A stretch of DNA of 64,000 nucleotides from Nicotiana tabacum (Eukaryota; Streptophyta; Magnoliopsida; Solanales; Solanaceae), in the NCBI RefSeq assembly GCF_000715075.1, contig NC_134101.1:197366103-197430102 (forward strand), written 5' to 3'. Of this stretch, positions 12,290-24,500 are shown in pieces. Made by a program: the position numbers and the translations under genes. Within the stretch, counting starts at the first letter, position 1, and each line of letters starts with the position of its first letter. The notes beneath the pieces are model-generated. The model searched no databases and was not told the DNA's origin. It saw only the letters and a program-made list of their open reading frames with translations.

Positions 12290-12931
12290 GGTACTTGAAG
12301 ATCTTGCAAGGAATGGAGCTTAGGCAATGGTTGAGTAGAGAAGAGAAAGAAGGAGAGGAGATTTTATTGAGTTAAGAGATTGGGGGAGAAGAAAGGGAAG
12401 GGGGATGCGTTATTTTTGTTTTGGGGAAAGGGGGAAGGGTTTTAGATTCTTTTTATTAAGGGGGAGGGAAAAGAAGTAGGGGAGTGGGCGGATAAGGGGG
12501 GAATAAGTAAAAAAAACTAACTAAAAGGGGAGAAGAGAAAAGAAAAGAAAAAAAATATTTTAATTGAACCTGAATGGAGCCGCATCCGCGGTCAAATCCG
12601 TGGCTGCGGACAGAGACCTATGCAAAATCCGCGGCTGCAGATATAGGCCTCTAGAAATTTTTGCTTTTTTCGCACTTTTGCCTATCTCTAGGATAATTTC
12701 ATCACCCCGCGTCCTTCCGCTGCGCATACTTTAATTCCTACACCTTATTAGATCGGTTAATATTGTCACCGTTCAAAAATCAATTACAAAAATAAGAACA
12801 AAGAAAAATAATGGGTTGCCTCCCAAAAAGCACATAATTTAACATCGCGGCACGACTATTTATAGCAAACCATGAGTTGCCTCCCAGGAAGCGCCTAATT
12901 TAACGTCGCGGCACAACACAGACTTTTATTA
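12290..12931 (-). other. Athila spacer between integrase and env-like ORF
   Basis: Non-coding. Near the env-like start it is a long purine/pyrimidine-biased tract (12340-12560). Then comes a CG-rich patch with CCGCGG repeats (12582-12650) like the one in the LTR, and then the tandem repeat at 12811-12917. No gene seen. Confidence 0.6.
12811..12917. repeat. 46 bp unit repeated at 61 bp spacing
   Basis: Copies at 12811-12856 and 12872-12917 share GTTGCCTCCCA..AAGC and ATTTAAC.TCGCGGCAC. They sit just downstream of the integrase stop on the minus strand. The function is unknown; they could be a structured RNA element of the transposon. Confidence 0.8.
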
Positions 12932-14092
12932 CTACTCTTCGCTCGTGTATTGGGGCTCTTCCAAATATATCACCACTATATCCCCATTTTCTTCGACCAT
13001 TCCAAGGTAATGTTTCAACCTTTGCCCATTCATCGTGAACTTATTTGTTCCATCTTCAGATTCAATTTCTACAGCTCCACTTGAGAACACTTGCACCACT
13101 CTGAAGGATCCTGACCATCGAGACTTCAATTTACCTGGAAATAATCTTAGTATTGAGTTGTATAACAACACTAGATCTCCGGGTTTGAAGTTCTGATCTA
13201 GAATATGCCTATCATGCATCATTTTCATTCTTTCTTCGTACAACCTTGCATTCTCAAATGCATGGGATCTGAATTCCTCGAGTTCATGTAACTCAGTGAC
13301 TCTACTGGTGCCTGCGGCCTCCATATCTAAATTCAAATGCCGTAGTGCCCAAAGGGCTTTATGCTCAAGCTCCACCGGAAGGTGGGATGCTTTTCCAATA
13401 CCAACTTATATGGTGACATACCAATTGGAGTTTTAAATGCTGTGCGGTACGCCCATAACGCATCATCCTGCTTCTTTGCCCAATCAGTCCTTCTCACATT
13501 CACTGTCTTGGTTAGGGCACTTTTGATTTCTCGGTTTGACATTTCAACTTGCTCGCTCGACTGTGGGTGATAAGGTGTGGTCACCTTATGGCGAACTCCA
13601 TACTTTTCCAACAGCCGTGCGAATGCTCTATTGCAAAAATGGATTTCACCATCGCTGATTGTAGCTCTCGGGGTGCCAAAACGTGTGAATATGTTTTCCT
13701 TTAGAAAGCCTATCACCCCTTTTGCATCATTGGTTGGGAGAGCCACAACTTCAACCCATTTGTAGACATAGTCAACTACCACCCATATGTATTTGTTACC
13801 ATACGAGCTAACGAATGGCCCCATAAAGTCAATCCCCCACATGTTAAATACCTCTACCTCTTGAATAGTAGTCATCGGCATCTCGTGACGTCGAGATATG
13901 TTGCCTGTCCTTTGGCACTCATCGCAACTTTTCACCCAAGCATGGGCATCCTTGAACAGTGTTGGCCAATACAAACCTGATTCTAACACCTTAGCCATTG
14001 TCTGAATTCCTCCAAAGTGTTCATCATATGGTGAAGCATGGCAAACCTGCAAAAAAGAATGTTGATTTTTCTCGAGGATACACCTCTAGATC
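12932..14092 (-). pseudogene. Athila integrase (zinc finger, catalytic core, C-terminal part)
   Basis: In minus-strand order the region reads LFKICVDNMI and a stop, then the HHCC finger ([11 protein letters not shown] ... [17 protein letters not shown]). The catalytic core has [24 protein letters not shown] and later [18 protein letters not shown], with DDE-type spacing. The C-terminal part has FKPGDLVLLYNSILRLFPGKLKSRWSGSF. The frame changes near 13350, where 13333-14052 runs out and 12932-13375 takes over. The enzyme would insert the element's cDNA. As it stands it cannot give a complete protein. Confidence 0.88.
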
Positions 14093-14580
14093 ATGTTATC
14101 TACACATATTTTAAAAAGTAGAGGTTTATCCCAATAATAAGACCAACAATCGCGAAATAACCTTTTCTTTTGAATTGAAGAGAGTTCATAAGGTACATTA
14201 CTGATTGTTAAATAATTAGAAATATCAGCATACCATGACGTCTCCTCCTTTGTCACTGCTAGTTACTGTCATCCTGAAATATCTCTGTTATATCTTCAAC
14301 CTATACCTTCTTTTCAACTCCTTCCAACCTTGAGAGGTGGTCTGCTACTTGGTTTTCTGTCCCTTTTCTATCACGAATCTCCAAGTCGAATTCTTGTAGC
14401 AAAAGAACCTAGCGGATCAAGCGTGGCTTTGACTCCTTCTTTACTGTCAAGTACCTAAATTGCTGCATGGTCAGTATAAACAATAACTTTTGAACCAATC
14501 AAGTACTACCTGAATTTGTCAAATGCAAAAACTACAGTCAACATCTCCTTTTCCGTCACAGTGTAATTGAGCTGTGCACT
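14093..14580 (-). pseudogene. Athila RNase H C-terminal remnant (left copy)
   Basis: Broken coding sequence between the insertion and integrase. Its distal end, 14461-14580, reads AQLNYTVTEKEMLTVVFAFDKF and YTDHA on the minus strand, an RNase H core. The same 118 bp segment is present again at 19041-19160 with roughly 14 differences. The rest has several stops. It should join 19035 onward if the insertion were removed. Confidence 0.75.
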
Positions 14581-17357
14581 GTCGTGCCCACTTTTTTCCC
14601 TTTATGCGGGGAAGTCCGGGTTTCGACATTCATGGGGGAACAACTTATTTTCTTTTGGGAATTGGGTATTTGAAGAGTCACCACCTAACTAATTAAGGTG
14701 CGTTAGGCACCTAGAGCAATTAACTCATGTAACTAGTTTTGTATTACTAGAGATTAGGGTAAGGGCTCGAAATAACCTTGAGGGGAAGGTGCTAGGCACC
14801 CCTTGCGGTCCACAACGGTAGGTCCCGGCTGAACTTAAACTATGCAAATTAGTCAATTAACAAGTAAGTAGTATTAGCACGTATTTGCAAATAAAGGTAG
14901 TTTTCATGGTCTAAATACATATATGATCAAGGAAGTTGAGATGGTCTAATGCACATATATGAAAGAAGTTTAGATAATTTAAACACATATAGGAATTGGG
15001 AAAGGAAAGTCCTAAGTTGATTATCCTATAGGATCAATCTGTGCAATGCCCGGTAATCCTCCTCAACTAGAGGGGCTACACATGACATTAGCGTGCAGGT
15101 CATCATATCCTTTTACTGCCCATTACCCTCCCCCCTCAATAGTTATATAAGTGAGTTTGATTAACGACCTCTAAGCATGTTGTTACCAGTCCCTTCCTTG
15201 TGACCCCGGAGGAATTTAGGACCTCTAGCCTTAGGCAGTTCTAAACAATCCTAAGGTGTTTAAAAGGGAAAAGTCTAGGCGACAACAAATAACACATATG
15301 ACTATCAATTAAGGAAGCAGGTAAAAGGCTCATATTTACCTCCACATATACATAGGCAAATAAACAGCATGTCTCAAACAGCTAATTTTGAAGAAGTTTA
15401 GAAAGTCTAGGAACATAATATCTAGAGGAATGTTACAGATACAGGATATGTAGTGTTTGTTTTAAGGGAAGTGGCAGAATCCTAACCAGTTTGCCTACTG
15501 GTTTTATAGCTTGTTAAGCCCGGATAATTTCACACACAAACAGAACTGGTCTCACAATTATTTAACAGCCTAAGGCTTGCCTAGGTGTGTATATGTAGTA
15601 ACAATCTAGGGCTACTTATACAGTTAAACTCCTTTCATCCTATAGGCATGTTGAACTAAGTGATGAATATTATAGCAGGTGATTTTATACTGATTCATAT
15701 CAGGTCATGATACATATGTGTGAGGGTTGTTTTAACCTATTTATTTTAGCGACATGTTTCAAGGAAAATGCACGTGTAGTCCTAAAACATGATCTCTAAT
15801 GCACATGGAGAAGGTTATTTTTTATTAAACAGTATTAGTAACCTAATGGCAGGTTTTCTAAGTGATAGTGACTTATACAGAATCAGAAGTGAGATGATGA
15901 ACTATAACATGTGATATGCAGAAGCAATAAATGTGATTGTCCTAAGTCAAGGTATCTAATGAACAAATTGTGCATGGTTTAATGCGAGTAAGCATAGCAA
16001 TCCTAAAGCATGATATCTAATGCGTCATACAACCTAGAACATGATTTCTATAGCAACTCAACATAATGTAGCACCTAAAGCATGGTTTCTACCCAATTTA
16101 TCCCACAAAATCACATAGCAAACTTCCTCTTTCACTAGTTACCCCAATATCCATTTACAAATAATTATTACATATCAGGATTGAATAAATTACATAGATG
16201 AAATGTAAAGTGATACTATAGGGAGCTTGAAGCAGGCCCAAAATAAACCTAGGAGTACCAGGCCTTCAATGTAGTCTCAAATGCTCAGAAATCTCATAGC
16301 CAACAAGTGTACAGGTGTGTCAGAGTTCCCTAAGGACCTCAAGGATCCCGGACAGTGCTCACACAAAGACTTTTCTCAAATAGAGACTAGTTATGTGCAG
16401 TGTGGAAGAGCCAGCCCTGATATGCCAGAGTTCAGAGAGATCTCAAGGATCCCTAAGCAGTACACATGCCAGAGGGGCAGAACTTAATAACCTAAGAGTA
16501 AGTGAGAGTGTTTGACATAGTTTGAAAAACTTAGTGAAAACAATGTGGAGATAACTTTTTAGGAATGAAAAATATTTTCTGGAATAGACCCATTTTAAGA
16601 AAATGCTATGAATGAAAACCAGTTTTTTAGAAGAATACTGATAACATTTTTTGAAAACAGTTTAGAAGAGAGAAAATTCAGTAAACAGCCAGTCAATCAC
16701 AGAAGGTTCAGATTCACAAGCACTTTAGCAGGCAGGTTTACACACAAGAGTGTAAGGGATTAGGAACATATAGGAATCTCATTGAGGGTACATGAATAGG
16801 GTGCAGGGAGGCATGTAGACAATAATATGCATCGAACACCTAGGAGCTTCATAGCCTTAACAAATTAACCAGGACAGTAGGCAATTAAGGCATGGAGTAA
16901 AGATGTAGAGGATAGAATTAGACACACAAGTAGGATCAACCATATGCATTATAATCACATAGTTAAGGGATTAAGCATAAATCACAAGCAGGCTGGTCAA
17001 GCATCAGATAACTGGTGAAGTGTAGACATACTAGTTATACATTGAACAGGGCAGAATTTAGGCATGCTAAGCAAAGAAGTAAATAAGAGGATAGGTTAAA
17101 TTCATAGTCAATGAACTAATACAGGAATGAAACACATAGAGTTTGAGTTTCAAATTTAACTAGAGACATACCAGTTGAAGAAAAGACAGAGGGCAGAATA
17201 TAGAGCAAGTGTAGTCTCACTATCTAGCCTTGGCTTTCATCCAACTAGACCCATAATAGCACAAGTAGCAAAGAAGGAGAATAGTTTAAGTGTATGTGTG
17301 TATTGTGAACTGATGTTTGTGTGTTGAGAAGATATATGCGCGCACACACACACACAC

Positions 17358-17397
<40 letters not shown>

Positions 17398-19035
17398 GAA
17401 TAGTATAGGTAAATAAGGCAAGAAAATAATCAAACAATCAATCAAGTAAGGTCAGTCATGAACAAATTAGCAGAATAGAAATGAGTAAAGTCAGGCTAGC
17501 ACTACTTAATTTACGGAAAACTTTATACGGAATCAATCAGTAATTAAGAGCTAGGTTAAATAAGGCAAGAACTAACTCCGAAATCAATTAGGAATCGGTT
17601 CTAATAATCAAAGCATAAAATCAGGCCAGTAGCACCAATTATTAATTGCACATAAGGTAAGAATAGGTAAAATCTAACAAGGAAACACCGGTACTAAAGG
17701 AAAGCCCAATTTCAAACCCTAATTTAGGTAAGTGAAATTAATTAACAATTAATCGACAGAATTTAAGGCAAACAGGCAAAAATAGTAAAATGAACGGTTA
17801 AATGATCAGAACTCTAAGAGATTAGGCAGAAATACAGAAACATATAGTAAATAAAATAAATAAGGAAACCCTAATAGATATTTAGAGACGAAAACGTTTA
17901 AAAGTTAAATATTTTGCAGAAAAAATCGTTGAAATCAAGACCCTAATTCTAGGGTAAACCAAAATCAGTCAAGAATAATAATAATAATAGGAAAGGATTA
18001 GAAAATATCGAGATAGAAGTACTGAAATTTTAAAGACGAAATACCAAAATAAACATGAAATTGTTTCAAATCTGAGGAGATCTAAACAGATTCAACCAAA
18101 AAATAGCCAGATTCATAAAATAAACAGAGGTTGAACCAAATCTGGTTTGAACCGGAGATTTGAAACTCTAAAAATACAAAAATATTCGTACTCACGGGTA
18201 TTGGGATGAACATAGACGGAAATAGTCAAGACATGAAAGATTTTGAACTAGATCTGGCTCGAGTTTGGACAGATTTGCTTTACCATGTTAGGAAAGAAAC
18301 TAAATAGGGTCATAGACGAGTAACCAACGGTGAAGAGAGACCAATAATGTAAGGGAATCCATGGCTGATTCCGTTTTGGGTCAGAATCGGAGGGGATAAT
18401 AGGTGACAGCGCTAGAACTAGAGAGGGGTGAAAGACGAGAGCATATGAGGGTGGCGGGTTTGGGAGAATGGGTAGGGCTAGAGATTTTTTTGATATATTA
18501 AAAGGGGTCGGTTGGTTTAGGGTCGTTGATCTTCTGAGATCAACGGCTAGGATTAGATGTCTAGGTGGGGTGGGTTTAATTACACGAGTATTTGGGTTTG
18601 GTTTTGGGTTGGACGGGTATGGGTTTAGGATAGGCTAGGTCCAAAATTGAGTATTTTCTAGGGGCTAGATTTTAAATACCCAATTAACTTAATAAAATAA
18701 TTTATAAATGATAAAAATGTGATTTGTGCATGAAAATACTTTAAAATACATACTTAATATTATAAAAATATGAAAAGTCATTTTTTGTATAGATAATATA
18801 ATTGTGCATATATATAGGCTATTGCTGCAAAAATATGCAATTCTAGCCTAAAAGTACAAATATGATTGTAAAAAATGCAATTAAAATATTTAAGCATTAT
18901 ATGGGCATAAATGATGAATTTAGATGATTAAATCATCATAAAAATAATATGAGGGATAATTATTGTATATTTGTGTAAATAAAAAATGCAGAAATAATTT
19001 GATTTGAGGCCTTTAAAATTATAGAAAAATTGTAA
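14581..19035. mobile_element. 4.45 kb insertion resembling a long Ogre/Tat-type LTR (solo LTR or fragment)
   Basis: The left end is TGTCGTGCCCACTTTTTTCC and has the phrase GCGGGGAAGTCCGGGTTTCGAC, followed by GAAGAGTCACCACCTAACTA. These resemble the ends of long Ogre/Tat LTRs from plants, as I remember them. The rest is long and non-coding: A/G-rich filler, then GATCAACGGCTAGGATTAGAT and GGGTTGG.CGGGT phrases near 18530-18640. No protein domain is visible in 4.4 kb. The right end has no clean CA terminus and may be truncated. The host RNase H sequence is duplicated on both sides (118 bp), far longer than a normal 5 bp target duplication. The class assignment is tentative. Confidence 0.5.
17338..17392. 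repeat. (CA)n(TA)n microsatellite
   Basis: A GCGCGCACACA run passes through CAGA into an uninterrupted TA run of about 16 units. It lies within the 4.45 kb insertion. Confidence 0.95.
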
Positions 19036-20949
19036 AAACTAATTGATGCATGGTTAGTATAAATAATAACTTTTGAATCAATCAAGTATGACCTGAATTT
19101 GTTGAATGCAAAAACTACAACCAACATCTCTTTTTCCGTCACGGTGCAATTGAGCTATGCACCGCTTAGCGTTCTACTTGCATAGTAAATTGGGTGCATC
19201 AGCTTGTCCTTTCGCTGCCCCAAGACTGCTCCTATAGCATAGCCACTTGCGTCGTACATGAGCTCGAACGGTTGCTCCCAGTTGGGAGCAACAATGATGG
19301 GTGCAGTCACCAATCTCTTCTTCAGCTCCTCAAATGTCAACCTGCAATCATTAGAAAACACAAAGGGTTGATCTTTTTCAAAGAGTTCACACAAAGGGTT
19401 AGAAACCTTAGAGAAATCTTTTATGAAACGCCTGTAGAACCCTGCGTGCCCAAGGAAACTTCTCAATGCCTTGACCGAAGTGGGCGGTGGCAACTTTTCA
19501 ATCACGTCAACCTTAGAATGGTCAGCCTCAATTCCTTTACTGGACACTCGATGCCCCAAGAGTATCCCTTCTTGTACCATAAAAGGGCACCTTTCCCAAT
19601 TCAATACTAAATTTGTCTTCACACATCTTCTGAGCACTCTTCTTAAATTGTGAAGACAGTCCTTGAATGAATCCGCCACCACAAAGAAATCATCCATTAA
19701 TACCTCCATAATGTCTTCAACCAGTATCCGTGAAAATGGCTAACATACACCGCTGGAATGTAGCCAGTGCATTGCAAGGTCCAAAAGGCATCCGAAAGGA
19801 AAAGATGCCATACGAACAGGTAAATGATGTTTTCTCTCTATCTTCGGGGGCTATTGCGATCTGATTGTACCCCGAATATCCATCCAAGAAATAGAAGTGA
19901 GATCACCCAGCCAACCTGTCCAACATTTGGTCAATGAATGGCAAGGGGAAATGGTCCTTCTGGGTGGCTGTGTTCAATTTCCGATAATCCATGCAAATAC
20001 GCCACCCTGTGACTGTACAAATTGGGATCAACTTGTTATTCTCATTTTGTATGACCGTCATTCGTCCCTTATTCGTCACACACTGAACAGGGCTGAACCA
20101 ATTACTGTTAGAGATGGGGAAGATGATACCTGCATCTAACCACTTGATCACTTCCTTCTTCACCACATTTTTCATATTTGGGTTCAGCCTTTGTTGATGT
20201 TCTCTGGAAGGTTTGTACCCTTCTTCCAAGAGAATCTTGTGCATATAAAAAGCTTGGTTGATACCATTTATGTTTGTTATGGTCCAACCAATAGCAGTCT
20301 TACGTTCTTGTAACACCTGTAGGAGTTACTCTACCTGCACAGCTAGCAAACCTGATGATATAATAATAGGTAAAGTAGAATTAGGCCCTAAGAAAGTGTA
20401 CTTGAGGTGAGCTGGAAGCGATTTCAGGTCCAATTGTGGTGGCTCCTCTATCGATGGTTTCGCAGGTGTTGTTGTTCTTTCTTTTAAGTGTAGTGGCTCG
20501 AACTGGGGTTTCCTTTTCCAGAACCCTTGACCTTCGAGATCCATGACCCACTCTGCCAACTCCTCACCATCCACATTTTCCAGATTCATCAAGCAGGCTT
20601 CTAACGGATCCCTGACATTAATAGTCTCATCCTCCTCTTGTAATATTACATCTACGACCTCCACCAGTGAGCAATTTGCAAATTCGCTGGGTCTCTTCAT
20701 AGATTGTTGAACATTGAATATTATTTCTTCATTGTTCAACCTCATTTTCAATTCTCTAGTCTCACAATCAATCAATGCTCTCCCAGTGGCTAAAAATGGC
20801 CTTCCCAGAATGATTGGTATCTCTTCATCCATTTGACAGTCAAGAATGACGAAGTCTGTAGGGAATACAAATTTCCCCACTTGAACAAGCACATCATCTA
20901 GAATTCTTGTCGGTCTTTTAACTGTGCAATAAGCCAGTTGCAGCAACAT
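18960..20949 (-). pseudogene. Athila reverse transcriptase and RNase H (right part)
   Basis: Minus strand, in order: [24 protein letters not shown] (20326-20949, protease-RT linker), then KKEVIKWLDAGIIFPISNSNWFSPVQCVTNKGRMTV and WRICMDYRKLNTATQKDHFPLPFIDQMLDRLAG (19903-20316). Next come the polymerase site MDDFFVV and the connection motif LRSFLGHAGFYRRFIKDFSK, then an RNase H start with DASGYAIGAVLGQR (19155-19709). RNase H runs on to 18960, in frame beyond a stop (AQLNCTVTEKEM..YTNHAS), and is then cut by the insertion. Several frame changes separate the blocks, so no functional enzyme is encoded. Confidence 0.88.
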
Positions 20950-20954
20950 TGAGG

Positions 20955-21386
20955 TCAGTCTAGCTCTGCCAGTTTTGTATAGATTGTCAAGGGCATCAAG
21001 TTTATACTAGCTCCTAAGTCACATAATGCTTTACCAAAATCATAACTCCTAATGGTGCATGGGATAGTGAAACTACCAGGATTAGACACCTTTTGAGCCA
21101 TAGGCCTTGACACTACCGCGTTGCAGGTCTGCATCAGAGTTATAGTGGACAGTTCCTGGAAGTCAAATTTTCGAAGCATTAGGTCCTTCATCATTTTTGC
21201 ATACGCTGGTATTTCCCTCAAAACATCCATCAGTGGAATATTCAATTGAATTTGTCTAAGTATTTCCATGAATTTCCTGTATTGATCATCTTTCTTTTGC
21301 TTTGCCAACCTCTGAGGGAATGGTGCAGGAGTCAACCTCTGCCCACTGCTTTGTGTATTTTCTTTGCTGGAAGCTTTTTCTACCAC
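20955..21386 (-). pseudogene. Athila aspartic protease region
   Basis: The minus strand reads [49 protein letters not shown], then [40 protein letters not shown] is the Athila protease active-site phrase, with D-L-G-A in place of the usual D-S/T-G-A. It sits between gag and RT, as expected, and would release the mature proteins from the polyprotein. The frame ends at 20955 and resumes in another frame at 20949. Confidence 0.85.
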
Positions 21387-23071
21387 CTGTTCTAGGAGTT
21401 GATCACCTTCCTTCTCCTTACCCTTGTCAACCTCGGTGAGCTCTGCTGACTTATCTATCTCTAATGTAACTGGAGTAGTTGGCTATGTCTCTCTCCTAAA
21501 TTGAGCAACTTCTTGCCCCATGTCTAAATCTCTTCCATTCCTGAGACTCACTGCCATGAGCTGATTTGGGTTCTGCTCCTTTGGATTAATGTTTGTATCT
21601 GCAGGAAATGTCCCTTGTGGGCGATTGTTCAAGGCCATAGATAGTTGTCCCAATTGAGTTCCAATGCCTTTGATTGCTGAATCATGTGCAACTAACTTCT
21701 CTTGCATCTTTCTATTTGTCCCAATGAGTTGTTGCAGCATGCCCCTGATTTCAATCATGTTACTGTCCTGTTGTTGATGAAGTGGTTGGTAGGCCAGCTG
21801 TTGCTGGTGCTGCTGATTATAGCCCTGCTGCCTTTGATAAGGCACGACTTGGCCTTGTGGTTGTGCTCCTCCTAGATTGGGGTTGTGCTGTGGCTGGTTT
21901 GGTCTGTACTATTGGTTTGATGTTGGTCCCCATTGCTGCCCACCTTGCCTCTGGCCTCTAAAATTATTGACATAATTCATGCCTTCTCTGAAACCCTGGT
22001 TGTCATTCTCTCCACTCTACGAGCACACATATGACTGGTTTATGCATGGAGTGCATAAGCCTCCATTTGTGGTATCAATAATGTGCACTTGTTTCGTACC
22101 CATCTCATTGATTTTCTTTGTCAGCAAGCTCATCTGTGTCATAAGAGTGGCTATGTTTTCTGCATTTGTATTGTTTGGGTCAAGAGCGACAGAATGCACT
22201 ATTGGAGTGAGTGTTGTGTCTCTCGTCATCCAGCCTGAATTTTGAGACATCTTGTCAAGAAGAATCTTACACTATGGGAATGTTTTGCTCAAGAATGCAC
22301 CCCCGGTGGAAGCATCTACATTGGTCTTCAGACTGTCAGCCAAACGCATATAGAATCTCTATCCCAGCATCTGATCCGGAATGCCATGGTGCGGACACTT
22401 CACCAACATACCCTTAAACCTATCCCAGGTTTCTTGTAAAGTCTTAATCGGTTTCTGCCTGAATTGCAATATCTTATCAATTTGCCTCGCAATTTTGTTG
22501 GGTGGATAAACATGTTTAAGAACTGCTTGACTAGTTCCTCCCAAGTAGCAGTGGAGTTTTTTGGGAGTGAATTCAGCCAAGTTTGAGCCTTCCCAGTCAC
22601 CGAGAATGGGAATAGTAATAATTTGATTGCCTTAGGAGTCACATTCGGTTGTCTTTGAGTGACACAAATTGATAGAAAGTTCTTCAGATGTTATTGTGGG
22701 TCTTCGATGTATGACCCGGAGAACAACCCTTTATTCTACAACAGGTGCAGCATGTTTTTGGTAATCTGGAATGTCTCCGCTTGTATCTGAGGAACCGCAA
22801 TTGCTATGGCCAGGTTATCAGCAATTGGTTGCGCCCAATCATAAAGAGCAGTTTCCGGCACAAGAGGTGCTACCACTCTGATGTTTGGGTCATCTCTATC
22901 ATTCCTATTATTCCCATTGACGTTGTCTACGTCACCCATTTCAATTTTGAATTGTTCATTTTGTTTTAGTTGTTTGTCGTTCTTGTTAGCCCGGTTCAAT
23001 ATCCGAAATGGTTTCTCAGGATCTAAGAGTCCTTCAAAGAGTTCACTAGTTCTCAAGGAGCTTCTAGGCAT
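21387..23071 (-). pseudogene. Athila gag, several stops and frameshifts
   Basis: The start at 23071 gives MPRSSLRTSELFEGLLDPEKPFR. Then come the capsid-like block LLLFPFSVTGKAQTWLNSLPKNSTATWEELVKQFLNMFIHP (22400-22642), ETWDRFKGMLVKCPHHGIPDQ (22359-22580) and a Gln-rich tail, QRQQGYNQQHQQQLAYQPLHQQQ (21483-21845). It would form the particle's structural protein. The start is placed 127 bp inside the primer binding site. Several in-frame stops look like CAG to TAG changes, for example around 21485, 21910 and 22018. Confidence 0.85.
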
Positions 23072-23197
23072 GCACCTGAGTCACAGACAAGTTCAAACGT
23101 GAGAATTTCAATGGAAATATTTATAACACCGAAGAAAATGGATCTAAACTAATAATCCTAGCAATTCTTCCAAGTTATAATAAATAACACCGTTAGC

Positions 23198-23215
23198 TTC
23201 CCGGCAATGGCGCCA
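23198..23215 (-). other. Primer binding site of the Athila element
   Basis: The minus strand reads TGGCGCCATTGCCGGGAA, 5 bp inside the 5' LTR. It is close to the TGGCGCCGTTGCCGGGGA type of site that I associate with tRNA-Asp priming in Athila elements. The tRNA assignment is from memory. Confidence 0.8.
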
Positions 23216-23220
23216 AAATT

Positions 23221-24500
23221 TGATTACGCCCAACTATGCCTTATAAAAAGGACTAATCGGTCGTTGCAAATATAATTGGGTTTAAGTCCAGAGTCGAATC
23301 CTATAGGGAGCTAACCTATTTACTATAACTTTTAACACTGCTAATGATAAGCTCAAACAATTCTCGGATGCTAGATTTTTTTAATGGATAATGAGTAGAA
23401 TTTAGTTAACTAAGGAAAAATGACAATAAAACTAGCAATAATCAAGAATAGAGTTGAATTCAATGGTAAAATGGTCTAGGGTTATTGATTTCCCCAATTG
23501 TCGGATTAATTCCTGACACGTTAGCTATAATCTCGCCGTAACACTCTATAAGGAGTATGAGTTTTGGGCTACCGCAATTATTTCTCGATCAATTACGATA
23601 ATTTACTAGAAGCGTTCTCTCGACCTACTCTAGTTAACAATCTATGCAACTCAGAATTATCTCACCAAAGATTCGTTATCTCTAACCCTGCTTTTAAATT
23701 CAAGTAATTAATCTCTTAACTTTCCTAAAAGTGATGTTGTTCAATAACAATCTAACCAAGTGTTCTTTCTCAAGAAACACAAGATAACTAGACATGATTA
23801 ATCAAGGGCCCTTTTAATTAATCACAAGACAACACGTAGTTGAACAATCATAGAGTAAAAATGGCTCAATTATATCAAAATAGAGTCAAGACTTCATCCA
23901 ACAGTTGGTTCCATCAACCCTAGATGATGGGTTTAGCTACTCATACTAATAGATAAAAATTCACTATAGAAAGTCATAATCAACAATTGAATTAAAAAGA
24001 AGAAGATAAAAGCTCTAAGGAAATTCTCTATCTTTCTCCCATGTTCTTGCCCTTAAAATCTCTCTAAAACAGCTATCCTTCTCTTCTGGGCAAATTATGC
24101 TTCATATAGATTTAGGTTAGTTGCCTTAGAAATTACATAATTGACCCTGGGTTATTGGCTTACGTCAGCTTGTCCGCGGCCGCGGATCTGACCGCGGAGT
24201 TTGCCTAGTATTCTGCCTCACTGCGCGACCAATGCGCAATCCGCGGCCGCACACCTGGAGGGGACTTCGCCACTTGCTTTTCTTTCTCTTTTTCGACCGT
24301 GCTAACCTCCTATTGGCCTTCCACGCTCCATATTGACTCCAAAACACTCTTTAGCTTCCTCATAGCTCGGAGTGGCTCCTGCAAAACATAAAACTCTTTA
24401 TTAGAGCATTTTGTTATCTTTTAACATTTAAACATTGATAAAGTTCGGCCAAATTAGAGTGTAAATAGTATTAACATTGCATAATTATAGTCTACTATCA
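23221..24500 (-). repeat. Athila 5' LTR (right copy)
   Basis: Partner of 8257-9539. On the minus strand it starts TGATAGTAGACTATAATTAT and ends CGTAATCA next to the primer binding site. A TATA-like CTATATGA lies near 24103-24110 on the minus strand, with a CCGCGG-rich cluster (24165-24260) just upstream. The LTR should hold the promoter. Confidence 0.92.

Larger units (their letters stand above)
8257..24500 (-). mobile_element. Athila-type Ty3/Gypsy retrotransposon, mosaic and with an internal insertion
   Basis: Two LTRs of about 1.28 kb (8257-9539 and 23221-24500; TG..CA ends) bound a minus-strand interior. In transcription order it holds a primer binding site, gag, protease, RT, RNase H, integrase, an env-like ORF and a purine-rich tract. 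The order gag-pol-env-like and the protein phrases fit the Athila lineage. The flanking 5-mers are CTACT and CGACT (one mismatch), weak evidence for a target duplication. The RNase H segment is present twice around a 4.45 kb insertion (14581 to about 19035), the two copies differing by about 12 percent, and the outer flanks are not contiguous. The element is therefore probably a fusion of two copies. All ORFs carry stops or frameshifts. Confidence 0.88.

Noticed and set aside
24165..24347. Minus-strand open frame of 60 residues in the Athila LTR
   Set aside because: Arg-rich translation of the CG-rich LTR cluster; no sign of being a protein.
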